Below, one piece after another: positions 10,865 through 36,420 of a stretch of 64,000 nt of DNA (position 1 is its first letter; each line of letters opens with the position of its first letter). The notes below the pieces were generated by a model. The model worked only from the letters and a program-made list of their open reading frames with translations. It did not search any database and was not told the DNA's origin. The translations under genes were made by a program, and so were the position numbers. This stretch comes from Margaritifera margaritifera (taxonomy: Eukaryota; Mollusca; Bivalvia; Unionida; Margaritiferidae), in assembly GCA_029931535.1 (NCBI GenBank), contig JAQPZY010001555.1, forward strand, positions 3,193,001-3,257,000, written 5' to 3'.

Positions 10865-12317
10865 CAATAATAATAATAATAATAATAATAACAAAAGAAA
10901 TAAAACTACAGATAGTAACATAATAATATTATTATTAGTAACAAATATAAATGCAAGTAGCTACATACATTCAGCCGCTCTTTGATGTCAGTTAGTCAAT
11001 GACGCTACCATCAACACCTCTTCGCACACACAAAAAACCCACCCCACCCCATACATGCACATCATCCCCTACATGTTCATAACTCCCCTGAAATGCGGCT
11101 GTGGATTACACGGCCTAACCAAGGTTGCTCGCGGGTGCAGGGGAAGGGGTACCATACCCAATAGGTGGGAGATGGGGTGGAAGCAACTAACGAAGGGGTC
11201 TCTGCGTCATGGAACAGATAATTCCGTTCATGGAAACAAGAAATGGAGCGCCTGGATCTTTAGCTTAATCCCTCCCTCCCCCCTCTCTCTCTCTCTCTCT
11301 CTCCAACTTTCATCGTGGGATCTCTCTCTCTCTCTCTCAATCAATTAATCAAGCAATTAAAGGATGAAAACAAATTAACTTAGGTCATGTCTCTCCACAC
11401 CCATCAGGATCCTCCGTGTGTCCTAAAACCAGAGACTCGTATGCACGAGCGTGTAAGTTCTTGCTGAACCATCTTCTTATCCAAACAGAAATGACCCATT
11501 TGCGTATTCCCTGCTCTCGCCAGATTAAATCTTGTAATGCCCAGTCCTAGTTACTTCATACAATTTAGTCATAGAAATATATGGATGCGATAGGAATAAG
11601 CACGGAAGGAAAATCTGTATCATACACCGTGTCTTTGCTTATGGCGAGGCGTTGGTAGCGCTAATACGAATAAAGTACGAGAAACGCGACTATAAAATGC
11701 AGTCCAAACACATCAAATGTACCCAGTAAAATCGGATATTCAAGTCTAAATATTTTCATATGACGTGCACGTGCGTGTGTGCGTGAGAGCAGTAAAGAAT
11801 AATTTAAGGAGATAGCGATGGTGTGTGCGCATGTTTGTTGTTCTGCGTGTATATATGTGTTTGTTTGCGAGTGAGTACCCTTTATTGTGCCGTGCAGCTA
11901 AAATGAACAAAAAGTCATAGAAATTTGTTCTATTATCTTTTCGTTCATCATCATCATTATCATCATCATCATTATTATTGTGGGCTTCTTTTGGTATTGT
12001 AGTCAAAATCTAGCTTCAGTCTTAAAAGTTATATAATGGATCCTTTTCGATACATTTTATTTTTCATTCCAGCCTTCCTTTTTTTCTTCTTCTTGTTCGT
12101 GTACTCTTCTTCTTCCTCTTATTCTCCTATTCCTTCTTCTTCTTCTTCATCATCTTCTTCTTATTATTATTATTAGTAGTAGTACTAGTAGTAGTAGCAG
12201 TATTACGTATTTTTTTTCACGTAATGTCATACAATTCCAAGTGTTACAATTTTGAAATGGGCACTTTTAAAACTCATTCTCTTGTTCATTCAAGCCTAAT
12301 AATAATAATAATAATTA

Positions 12318-12348
<31 letters not shown>

Positions 12349-12441
12349 TACTTGTAATACAGCCCACTGGCCCATGATACATATTCATGCAATGAAATTA
12401 ATCATTATTTTCATTTTTTTTTCCTCTTTTAATTGGCTGAA

Positions 12442-12442
<1 letters not shown>
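10865..12442. other. Non-coding, rich in simple repeats
   Basis: Contains (ATA)n near 10868-10900, (TC)n tracts near 11280-11340, trinucleotide TTC/ATT/AGT tracts near 12085-12200 and (ATA)n at 12298-12351. The 97-codon frame at 11055-11348 ends in the TC tract and shows no domain. I found no gene evidence. Confidence 0.5.

Positions 12443-12492
<50 letters not shown>
12443..12492. repeat. (GATA)n microsatellite
   Basis: About 12 perfect GATA units. Confidence 0.97.
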
Positions 12493-12852
12493 TTACACAA
12501 CAATCACATACTATAAATTAAAGAGAATCCTAAAGCCTGCATGGAGTAAACAGAGATTAATAAATTATTATTATTATTATTGTTATTATTATTACATCTG
12601 TTCAATTCATGCTATAAAGAGAAATACAAATTGATAGTGTTCTTATCAACTCAGCTGCATCCGCATTGTAGCCCCATCCATTTTCATGTAACAAACGGTG
12701 ATTCCCCTAAATTACAATCATAACTCACATGCTAACGTGTACTCTCTCTCTCTTATCGGTGTCCATTTTAAGCCTTACTTCACTTGTAATCAAAAGCGAC
12801 CAATCTGAATGTCCTATACTTCTGCCAAACCAATAGATGTATTTTTTAACGA

Positions 12853-13011
12853 TATGCCGGGCCTACTTTTAATACAATACGACGGTCCAAGGGAAGAGCC
12901 GCTTCTCCCCTCGCCATGAAGCTCTACATAGAACTTAACTCACTCCCAATCAAACGTACTACCTCCGACCAGTGCTGAATTACCCAATAGGCAGACTAAG
13001 CACGTCATTAG
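12853..13011 (+). repeat. 159-bp direct repeat, left flank of inserted segment S
   Basis: This sequence (TATGCCGGGCCTAC ... CACGTCATTAG) recurs, identical as far as I can read, at 14924-15082. The two copies bracket the second copy of segment S. The left junction shares the four bases TTAG with the donor at 4205-4208. The repeat itself is slightly GC-richer and non-coding. It behaves like an unusually long target-site duplication. Confidence 0.92.
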
Positions 13012-14920
13012 TCATGATTTATCTTTTAAAATGAAAATAACTTATTTCATCCTCTGGAGAGTGCTCTCCTATTCGTACATTATATCCCATTTCTTAAACG
13101 TATGCTTCACTGAACATGAATGCGAAATTATTGTTTTCTTTCCCATTTTTTATGTTAAAACCAATGAATAGGAATGTGCGAAATGTATAAGCGAGCAATA
13201 TATCCCATGTAAAATAGTTCGGTTCCTGCACAAGTAATTAATGCTAAAAGCTCGTGAAAACGTGTAGGGTTTCATAATATAGACTCATCGAAAGCCATCA
13301 TTCAGACAACACGTTTTAAAGTCAAACGGAAAGCTAAGGAGAAATGTAAATAGTTTTACCGAAGGAGACGAATATTTGTAAAGTTCTTCTTCCTGTTCTT
13401 CCGATTCAATTTTTCAACGGCCAGTCACTATGCTGTGAGCACCGGGAATATTTATTCTTTCAGAGAGAGCAGACTTAAATCAGAAAAAATGGGAACACTC
13501 CTTCTCCGTAAGCAACCTGTGTAACATAAATCTTTAATACCGAGTGAATTTAGGTTGGTGTTTCTTATTATTCATGCAAGTATTGAAGGTTTTCGTTGAG
13601 AAAGGTGAAACTAAGCACCACTACATCTAGTATCATCCACTCATACACCAACAATGTCAGGAAAATGTGTTTCGCGATTAACGGTATCCTGATATTTTCA
13701 TAGTATGCATCGCTGAAACACGTTGCAACGTCTTGGTAAGAATGTGTATTATAATTTCTTTCTGCATGTTTAACTAAGAAGTACAGTACCTATTTCGGTC
13801 AAGGTCGCGTGTATTGAGCATTTGCTACAGAATGTATCACCATGGAACCAAAGCCAGTAGCACACTTTTAGTGTTTTCTCCTGCTCCGCAAATCTACTTT
13901 TAGCAATCATTGAACATTTCTTTAAAATAAAAGGAGCAGAATTTTGCATAGCCATTACCTAAGAGTATACAAAAATCACGAAATATTATCAGTGCTAAGG
14001 ATCCTACTTAAATAATTGTGATAATATGCTTGTTGCTTAGTTGAATTTTAGACCAGACGAGTTTACAGTACGGTCATGCGCCCGTTGTACATCCTGCCAC
14101 AATTGCTTTTATAACCCTAGAGACTAAATGTCTGTACATATTTTGATAAAATAAGAAAACAGCGGTAAATGATGGAAGTATTATGCTGCCGTCATCATGA
14201 CGAGACACTTCTTTAACATAGGTGATCATGAGGAAGTACGATGCATCAACAAGACGAGTTACCTATTGTACCGATGTTGCCACAATATAGCAAAGTAAGT
14301 ATGTAAATTTGTTTTCATCTCTATACAAGCATGCCCACATTGGTAACTCGTGTTGTTGACGTAACATACAGCGTCTTCATCATGTATGCTATAGAAATAT
14401 CGCGTCATGAAGATGTCAGCTTAATAATTCCACGGTAAATAGACTAATATTATCAAAATATCAGACAAATTAACGAGCAGCACCTGTGACACTGATGTCT
14501 ACCTAGCTCAACTTGTTACCACCGAAAAGAACGTAATTTTGAAATTTTGTTTATTTATATTTATTTTCATAGAATGTAATAAATTATGTGCGTTTCAAAT
14601 TGTCTACACTCTTATGTGACAAAATATAAAATTGTCCGAGTGAACAGAAGTACAAGCATGATAGAAAATAATTCGTAAATAATTCTACATATACATTTTG
14701 ACCATTAACATTGTAACAAGATAACCGGTTTGGATTTCGGATTTATAACAGAACACTTTTGATGGTGATACAAAATGCAATGTTTATTGATGAATGACTT
14801 GAATGGGAAAAAAAAGTTATGATTAATACGTGCGTGTATAAGGTCCAAATATTGGACAAATTAACATAATTCGCACGAACCTAATAATGTAACCCAAATA
14901 TGAATACAAATAAATAACCT
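13008..14920 (+). repeat. Segment S, recently inserted copy
   Basis: Near-identical to 4205-6117 (offset 8803) and in the same orientation. It starts at the shared TTAG and ends at AATAACCT. Three bases (ACT, 14921-14923) that match neither the donor nor the flank separate it from the right 159-bp repeat. It has no gene content, contains the hairpin of segment S, and shows no terminal repeats of its own. Confidence 0.92.
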
Positions 14921-14923
14921 ACT

Positions 14924-15082
14924 TATGCCGGGCCTACTTTTAATACAATACGACGGTCCAAGGGAAGAGCCGCTTCTCCCCTCGCCATGAAGCTCTACAT
15001 AGAACTTAACTCACTCCCAATCAAACGTACTACCTCCGACCAGTGCTGAATTACCCAATAGGCAGACTAAGCACGTCATTAG
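14924..15082 (+). repeat. 159-bp direct repeat, right flank of inserted segment S
   Basis: Second copy of 12853-13011. After it the sequence continues with GGCACAAGC, so the pre-insertion site would have read directly from CATTAG into GGCAC. Confidence 0.92.
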
Positions 15083-15580
15083 GGCACAAGCACAAAGCAG
15101 GGGCGCCAAAACAAAAAACAAAAAAACAAGAGAAATTACGGTTGTTTTTTTTTAAACTACATATGGTGGTGGTGGTGGTGGGGGGGGGCACCATAATCTT
15201 TTTAGTGCTTACGGCCTCTAAAGGTCTTAATCCGACCCTGCCTCCGACACAAGATTTCCGAGCTCTCCTGATCAACAGGCTTGTCTTATCATTTTCGGTT
15301 ATTCAGATTTAACAGTTGCTAAGTTGCAAAATACGCAGTTTCTAATGTCAAGTTCATATTCATAAAACGCATTAACCGAAATTCTGCAAATCGTTAGTAC
15401 AGTTGTATTTATCACCCTTTCTTTTAATAAGTATTATCATCGCGTCATCAAATCTTACCCATAATGTTATGAAAAGTGAATTAAATAGTGTGTAATCTTC
15501 ACTTATGTTGCTCGTCGTCTGTCCGCAGAAGGCAAACCCGTTTCATCTCAAGTATACATCACATGTAAACTTATATTTCA
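15083..15580. other. Non-coding, poly-purine and GGT tract
   Basis: Contains an A-rich run, (GGT)n followed by a G-run near 15168-15190, and AT-rich sequence. The overlapping short frames on both strands at 15043-15312 are explained by the low-complexity tract. Confidence 0.45.
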
Positions 15581-15581
15581 C

Positions 15582-15584
<3 letters not shown>

Positions 15585-15630
<46 letters not shown>

Positions 15631-15801
15631 AACGATGGTTTGGGCAGCTCATCAAAGTAATTGAACAAGCGAGGCACCGCTACCAAATATTTCTCTCTCT
15701 CTCTGTAAACGATATTTTGGGCAACCCAAAGGAAGTGAAAAAGCGAGGCACCGCTACCAAATCTTTTTCTCTTTATCTCTCTTTGTTTCTATATCTCTCT
15801 A

Positions 15802-15885
<84 letters not shown>
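15585..15885. repeat. Microsatellite-tipped ~78-bp tandem module plus (TA)n
   Basis: (TC)n at 15585-15625 is followed by a unit TGTAAACGATGGTTTGGGCA...AGCGAGGCACCGCTACCAAAT ending in TC. The unit is repeated with changes at about 15705-15785 and followed by (TA)n at 15806-15885. As with module M, each unit ends in a pyrimidine microsatellite. Confidence 0.85.
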
Positions 15886-15889
<4 letters not shown>

Positions 15890-17029
15890 CGCTTACGACA
15901 TCGATCACAAAAGGGAGTGGGGGTATAGGTGTTGTATGCATACAATTTCATTTATTTTTCACAACAACAACAACCAAATAATAATAGTAATAATAATAAT
16001 AATAATAAAAATATAATACGTAAGGGAAAAGGAAATAAATATCTATATACACTCAGTTTGGGGAATATTCGATATGACTTTTATGAATATGAATTTCATA
16101 TTGTGGAAGCTAGAGACTTCCAATTTAAAGATTAATACCCGACATTAGTCGAATACCTTCTTAGCACTGGTGTAATTATCATGTCTGCAAAATAGGAATA
16201 CTCGATACTACCGAATACTCGAACTAAACATTTTACGACTACTATTACTACTACTACTATTACTGCTGCTCCTGCTGCTAAGTACAAAACTGACACAGCT
16301 TTATTTACGGCAATTTCTGTTCTTTAACTTGTAGTAATTCTAAAAGTTCAAATAATCCTTAACATTAAAATGAATATTTAATTCATAAAAAAGTATTTTA
16401 CACTATTTTTAAATGCTTGAGTTCACACATTATATGCTTCTGTATTAAAGTTTCCTAAACGTGAGAAACAAATGTGCTTTTAATAATGACAATTATTGAA
16501 AACTAATTTAAACAATTATAACAGCTGCAATAAGGTAAGTGAATTGGCAGAATACGCACAAATTTAAAAGGCCTGGCTGACTTTTGTATGATTTCAGAAT
16601 GTAACATTAATATCATTACAACATGTGTTATTCGAAAGAAGGAGTCATCTGTAATAAATTCGGCGATGCATACATAGTTGTTGTTCAATGACGACCAACT
16701 TAAAATATGCTTAACGTCGGAGAACGTTTAGAAACCTAATTACAAATTTTACTATGTGTTTCAATGACAACGGAGGAAGTCAGCAAGGTGGACAAGTGTC
16801 AGTCGTGAAAGTTCATTATGCTAGATTGCTAAATGCGATATCTGGATAAAATACCTCCAATAACTATAGAGTGTAACGAAAAGCAATTCTGTAAAATTAA
16901 GTGAAGTGTGACAGTTAAGCAGGGCGATAATATATGCTGCAAAATGTATATCGTCAGCTGCAAATGATGAACAGAGCAAAAATGCTTAGATCACAAGTCA
17001 TTATTGTAAATCCAATCATGAACCCTCCT
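15886..17029. other. Non-coding AT-rich
   Basis: Holds short CAA, (ATA) and (TAC) repeats and no supported exon. Frames on both strands are short and lack motifs. Confidence 0.45.
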
Positions 17030-17560
17030 CGCGAAAATTGAATCACGGGTCTTAGGGGGGTCAGTAAAACTAGCCGTTACTTCCAGCCCCTTTTTTGTGC
17101 GGAAATACCCCGAAAATGTAGACCGTGAGGGATGGTCCACCAATTTGCTGGCCCCTACTCTCGCGGTGTAAGAACTGCCATTTAAATATTTGTATCTTCT
17201 GTACCTACGGAAATGTGTACTGGCTGCCTCCTTGTATTCGCCTTTGTACCTCTAGCGGCGCTGACCGTGTCAGCCTTGCTTGTGGTGCCTTGGGGAGTCT
17301 CCGTTGTGAAGTGGGAGGACAAAGCCCGCGATGCTGACAGTGTTGTTGATAGTTCATGATCTTCTGCGTCAGATATGCAGACCTTACCGCGAAAACACAA
17401 TGGCACGCGGCGAGGAAGCTACTATTCTTGTAAACACATTGAAGAAAGCCCTTGAGCTTTTAGCGTTAAACAAAATATGTAGTCCTGAGGGACGGCCCGG
17501 CTTTACAAAGCGCTAAAGTGTACACGCCCCGTGGTGCGCACGTACTGCTGCTTTTCGACC
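17030..17560 (+). promoter_or_regulatory. GC-rich island (possible promoter or decayed exon)
   Basis: Base composition changes visibly here, with CpG-containing words such as TCGCGGTG, AGCGGCGCTGACCG, CCCGCGATGC and GGCACGCGGCGAGG, against an AT-rich neighbourhood. Several short frames overlap: 17125-17337, 17213-17359 and 17331-17516. It lies about 5 kb upstream of the claudin-like coding start and could be the promoter or first-exon area that gene needs. It could equally be a decayed gene fragment. No TATA box or splice donor is decisive. Confidence 0.35.
17213..17359 (+). CDS. Candidate small membrane protein ORF, 48 residues
   Basis: I do not recognise this protein. It starts MCTGCLLVFAF and continues as one strongly hydrophobic stretch (residues 4-29), followed by a charged tail beginning KWEDKARDAD and ending DSS before TGA. 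That is the layout of a single-pass membrane micropeptide. The preceding bases CGGAA give a modest initiation context, with an in-frame stop upstream. The frame is in the GC-rich island, so base composition is unlike the surroundings. Against it: the frame is short, overlapping frames are also open, and no splice structure supports it. Confidence 0.2.
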   Translation: MCTGCLLVFAFVPLAALTVSALLVVPWGVSVVKWEDKARDADSVVDSS

Positions 17561-18828
17561 CACTAGTGCAGGTGTATGGGACCAGCTTGAATAGCCATCC
17601 TTCAAAGCAACTTTTCAATACAAAGAGACTCAAGAAAATGACGTGAGTGCGCTTAAGATTTGCGTTATGGACATATTGACTATGATGCATCTCAGCCCAT
17701 GAACCCAGTTAAAGTGTTCAGCACATGATCCCTGGTTTGTATTATGGCTATTAAATATTTGCCTGTGGGTTATATACTAGTTAAACCTGTTATGGGTTGG
17801 CTCCTTTGCGAAAAGAGATAGGCTGCTATAAATTAGGGATGCTGAAATATTGACTAGTCTGAAACCAATGAGCTATTGCGGGACAGTCAACAAAATCTTT
17901 CCCTGGAACATATCGCTTGACTATTTTGAATATTTTATGGAATTTCGTCTATATTGGCTAGTCTAATTAGTAATTATTAATTATTAAAACACAAAAGACA
18001 CATATCAATCGTTCTATTTATTAAAATCCCAGCAACCTGCGATGAAAGTACTGGCAATTTTATATTGCCATCTATAGAAGGTAACTCTTCACATTTGAGG
18101 AATCTGTTCAACGTTTAAATTTTGACGGTCAAGAGAATATAATGATTCCATAATATTTAAATGGTAAGAAAGGTCTTTTTCCCAAGTGCACATATATAAT
18201 TCTTTAATCGTCTATTTTACCTGCTTCCTTTCAGCACCTTACAAAGCCAAGATAACGACTATGCTATCTGATTTACTAAATATAGACCCTTTCTACATTG
18301 TCCTAAATCTCTTGTCTTTAAGCGAGGTCGTTGTGTATTTTCTGTCAAATCAATTGACTTATCAACTTTGCTCAGCCTCCTCAATAGCAAGGCAAATTAG
18401 TTAGCATAGTAGATTTTCTTATTAAATTTTACATACATACATACATAAACACTACTGTTGAGCATCAGCTGAAAAGTTCGCTGAACTTGGCAAACAAATG
18501 GCAAAAATGCAGCTACCAGTAAGTAATAGTAATAAATATGCATTTGTTATGGAGGTAAAATTGTCCAAATGTCAGGAGGTTACAATTATAGTTTTTATGC
18601 GTTTTTCTGAACGTTTTATTTATATAAGATGGGTGATACATACATGTAGTACATTAGATATTAGCACAATGTTAGAACCATTTTTCTATAAGACAAGAAC
18701 TGTGGGCAGTTCTAGACAATTATTTTGCTTCTCTATAAGATGAAAAAGTAGCTAAGAAAAGATAGAGTAAATAGAATAAAAAGGAAATATCGTTCACTTA
18801 TATATGTTCAAGAAAACATACCAATAAA
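17561..18828. other. Non-coding AT-rich; one isolated good splice acceptor
   Basis: A strong acceptor-like sequence (TGCTTCCTTTCAG, ending at about 18234) precedes a frame that stays open to 18404. No donor or partner exon makes it a gene. Otherwise nothing recognised. Confidence 0.35.
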
Positions 18829-19555
<727 letters not shown>

Positions 19556-19689
19556 ATGGCGACAGTGTGCGGTGAGTAATAAGGCATTGCTGCGGGCCCT
19601 GTAGTGAAATCAGTGACCCATGGCACGTTATTTTATTTACAGCTCAGCCTCTGAAAAAACGACGGTTGACCTATGACAAGAACTTCACT
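19556..19689 (+). CDS. Candidate two-exon start of a gene: short basic N-terminus
   Basis: ATG at 19556 begins MATVC and runs to a consensus donor (GCG|GTGAGT, exon end 19571). A 71-bp gap ends in a good acceptor (TTATTTACAG, 19642). Exon 2 (19643-19689) continues in phase as AQPLKKRRLTYDKNFT and meets another consensus donor (ACT|GTGAGT). Two donors and an acceptor in phase within 135 bp are more than I expect by chance. The basic stretch KKRRLTYDKNF resembles the entry of pogo/Tigger-type helix-turn-helix proteins, but this is too short to classify. A third exon was not found convincingly; 19823-19863 has acceptor-like and donor-like ends but hits a stop. Confidence 0.3.
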
Positions 19690-20471
19690 GTGAGTTTATC
19701 TTTGAAGTTACTTGAGATTTGCACATCATTTATTAGGATTTGGACATATTGGAAAGTTCAGACTGACAAACAAACGTAGCGACTATATAGAGATAATTGT
19801 GACTTAAGTACAGGAGTCAGCCAGAGCTCCGACAAGCAAGCGGTAGAGCAGCAGGTGTGTAATGACTATCAGGCGACTTGCAGTTTAATTGACAAATCGT
19901 TAAAACAGAGATAACCAAGCCTACTAACTAGCATAGCATTTTGATGTAAAAACAACGTTTTTTGTTTGTTTTTTGTTTTGTCTTGAAAATTGTATACCTT
20001 TATTAGAGATATATTTTTGGTTGAGAGTGAAATTTCATACAATTTGGATGACAAATCACGAAGGTATTAAACGTTGCATTTATATATGTTATTTTGTATA
20101 AACTATTTAGGTGTCTAACTATTAGAGAAGTAGATGTCCCCTTAATCAAGCAAGTATAATACAACAAATGACATTGCATAACGGCTAACACTTTGACTGA
20201 GACGAGTTTGGCTAGCGGCTTAAAAGAATTTTGAATAGACAACAATTGACTGACAACTGCTGGTAGATAGGTGGAATATGGGAATTCCTCAATCGATAAG
20301 GAGTTCCCTTAGCATAATAATTGACTGACAGTTGTCGATATATCAATAAGTGTCAATTTCACTTGTTATGATAGTCTAATAGGGTGAAAGGGGACTTTCA
20401 AAACCATATATTGGCTTGAACGTGTAAAAATAAGTTTTTTACTAAAATATATGCTGGTGTGTGTTCATTTA
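19690..20471. other. Non-coding AT-rich
   Basis: No gene evidence. Short frames on the minus strand (19869-20245) have no recognisable domain. Confidence 0.4.
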
Positions 20472-22596
20472 CTGTAGTATCATTTATTTTCGTGGGGCTT
20501 AATTTTAGTGGTTTTGTAAAAAAAGACATTTTCGTGGGTACTTAAATTCGTGGTTTTGCCTGTCAAAGTTTGCATATTACTAAGTGTGTAATTTCGTGGT
20601 TTAACCTCTACAAATACCCAAAATAAAGAATACAAAAGAATAAAACTCTGCCGACGCAAACGGCGGTCACTTTAATGTTTATAACAATAGTTTCACATGT
20701 ATGAGCACAAATCAAAAACCTGACAAGTTCAATACTGACATCGTGTTTTTGTCGAAGTGAATAACATCAATGGAAGCCGACGCAGCAAACAACACTAAAA
20801 CAATACTACCGCCTCTATGATCACAAATAACACACCTGTCAAGGTCAATCACTTACACAGTGTTTTTGACTGAGTGCTCAACATCAAAGGAAGCCGACGC
20901 AGACTACAATACTAAGTCAATCGGTTATTAAAGTAACCTGTATGATCTCTAACTTAAAACACTATCCATAAAGGGAACGAAACACGTGACCGCTGCCCTT
21001 TGCTCAATACAATCAGCAGACAGTGGCAATATTTGACGTGTCTAGAGCCCATCAATGTGAGAAGAAGTTAACTAATTTGAAAGACAGTGGAATCACGCGT
21101 TTGTTTGTGTCTGCCTCATGTACAGACCAACTCAACCACTAGACTTGAAAATAAATAAAGAGTACAAAGAATAATTCAAATCACACTTCCATAACTGGTA
21201 TGCTAAACAGAACATGGAGGCCATCACGAAAAAAAGGAAGATGCTACTGCTGACGATCATTGATTGCAACCTCATTAATCAAGCCAATTCGGGCTGAATG
21301 GATAATTGCAGCACACGCGACAATGAGTGAAAGATGTGACCTAATTTTCAGCGGTTTGGAGAAAGCTGGACTTCTTTAATTCTGCAATTTGGGGATTATT
21401 TACCTGACAAGCATTTGTGTGTACATTGAGACTTGATTGACACGATGTTGATACAGTGGCTTTGTCCGAAAATCAGTGAAGTGTGAGCTTTAATACTCTG
21501 CTGTAATTAGTGTATATACGTAGTGTTTCATTAATAATAGTGCTTCAAGCAATAGTTCTAGTATTGTACAGGGTTGTTGTTCTTTTGGATTAAAAATGCA
21601 TGGATACAATGAAATGTGGTTTCAGGAGGATTTAAACTGTGTACATTGAGACTTGATTGACACGATGTTGATACAGTGGCTTTGTCCGAAAATCAGTGAG
21701 GTGTGAGCTTTAATACTCTGCTGTAATTAGTGTATATACGTAGTGTTTCATTAATAATAGTGCTTCAAGCAATAGTTCTAGTATTGTACAGGCTTGTTGT
21801 TCTTTTGGATTAAAAATGCATGGATACAATGAAATGTGGTTTCAGGAGGATTTAAACTGTGTACATTGAGACTTGATTGACACGATGTTGATACAGTGGC
21901 TTTGTCCGAAAATCAATGAAGTGTGAGCTTTAATGCTCTGCTGTAATTAGTGTATATACGTAGTGTTTCATTAATAATAGTGCTTCAAGCCATAGTTCTA
22001 GTATTTTACAGGCTTGTTGTTCTTTTGGATTAAAAATGCATGGATAAAATGAAATGTGGTTTCAGGAGGATTTAAATTGTTTAACAACAGTTGTACTCGA
22101 GTGAAGGATCGATTTGAACAAGTATTTAATTTAATTTTCATATACTATTATTTTTTATTATTCTTTCTTTCATTTTCAATATTACTAGTGTTTGAATACC
22201 TTATGGTTTTTCTCGTTTCTCTCTATCCTTACCTATCTCGCATATCGATTTAAGGCAGTGAGTGGAAATTACACCTATCGGATATCTTATCGACACGTGT
22301 TCATTGAAACAATATAAAATGCTTTATGATTCTTTTTCAAAGGTTTAAAATAAAATAAACACGTGTAAAAGCTAATATTTTATTTCCAAATTACAGTATT
22401 GACGTTGATTTATGAAATACTAGTAGGTTCCTTAATCTCTAGGAAAGACATACAGTAAGAAAATGAGCGGGGGTGGGGGCGAGTCGCCATCATCATACGT
22501 GGCTAATTTTTAGTTGGGTATTTAAATTCGTGGTTCGGGGCAACAACGAAAACCACGAACATTGGTCCCCACGAAAACTGATGATATTACAGTATA
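20472..22596. mobile_element. Element bounded by molluscan TTCGTGG-type inverted termini
   Basis: The left end TACTGTAGTATCATTTATTT followed by TCGTGGGG (20470-20497) is the imperfect reverse complement of the right end, which finishes CCCCACGAAAACTGATGATA-TTACAGTA (about 22567-22595). Behind each end lie more 'AATTTCGTGG / CCACGAAT' words. Such termini are widespread in molluscan genomes. No transposase frame is inside; the interior holds the 3 x 220-bp array at 21421-22080. Termini plus central tandem repeats resemble the non-autonomous 'pearl'/Helentron-associated elements of bivalves, but the class is inference. It could also be two separate short elements in opposite orientation. Confidence 0.5.
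21421..22080 (+). repeat. Tandem array, three 220-bp units
   Basis: Units start at 21421, 21641 and 21861, each with GTACATTGAGACTTGATTGA and each ending in GGTTTCAGGAGGATTTAAA. Only a handful of substitutions separate them, so expansion is recent. There is no reading frame running through the array, so it is not a coding repeat. Confidence 0.97.
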
Positions 22597-22709
22597 TAAG
22601 AATCAATCGTTGATCCTATATTAAAGAAAAACAATTTTTGTTCCCGGATCAAATGGTGTCACTGCTATATTACTAAAATTGTACAACGTTTTGGTTTTAC
22701 AGATACATA

Positions 22710-35858
<13,149 letters not shown>

Positions 35859-36139
35859 TCTCTGAGAAGACGTCTTTTCTGTGGTTCAGGTTTTGTTATA
35901 AATAGTGAGCCATAAGTGAATAGCCACATACGTGACATTGATGACGTAATATTGATTTTGTTATAATTAAAAATCATGGTATGCAAGCTATGTAGAAGAA
36001 AATGGTGTTTGTAAGTTCTGGTATTTAATCTTTTCTCTTTTTTGACACAATGAAGTTCCTTTCGTAAAGACTCCTATAGTTGTCTTATATGACTCTAATA
36101 CAGTGACTGCTAAATGTCCATAATGAGATAAATGAGATT

Positions 36140-36420
36140 ATCTGTAGGTTTAATTTCAGTCCCCTTTTTGAATTTTGTTTTTAAAAAATTTTCTCCACAC
36201 ATTTTCAACGCTATTTATGTCTAGTGATTGTGATGGCCAAGAAAGAATCTGTTTAATGTTAAGGGCAAAACTACTTTGAGTCGCTCTCCTTAAAGATCTA
36301 CTATATTTGTTTCCAATAAATGATAGACAATCAGACACACCTCGCTGAAAATCAAACAACGTTTTTGAATCGTATCCTCGTCGGTAGAAAAGACCAAGTT
36401 ATCTCTAGTGGAAAAGTAAA
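36140..36420 (-). pseudogene. Tc1/mariner transposase C-terminal fragment
   Basis: The minus strand reads ILSWPSQSLDINSVENVW, matching the conserved WPxxSPDLNPIENxW segment that carries the last acidic residue of the Tc1/mariner catalytic triad. Just upstream in another frame are TRDN and DEDTIQK fragments. The rest of the transposase and the inverted terminal repeats were not found. The scrap begins about 280 bp after the claudin-like stop, so it may fall within that gene's 3'UTR. Confidence 0.6.

Noticed and set aside
15717..16016. 99-codon frame with Tyr-Ile and Asn/Ile runs
   Set aside because: Produced by TC, TA and ATA microsatellites.
18235..18404. Open frame after a strong acceptor (APYKAKITTMLSDLLN...)
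   Set aside because: No donor or upstream partner exon, no recognisable domain; could be chance in AT-rich DNA.
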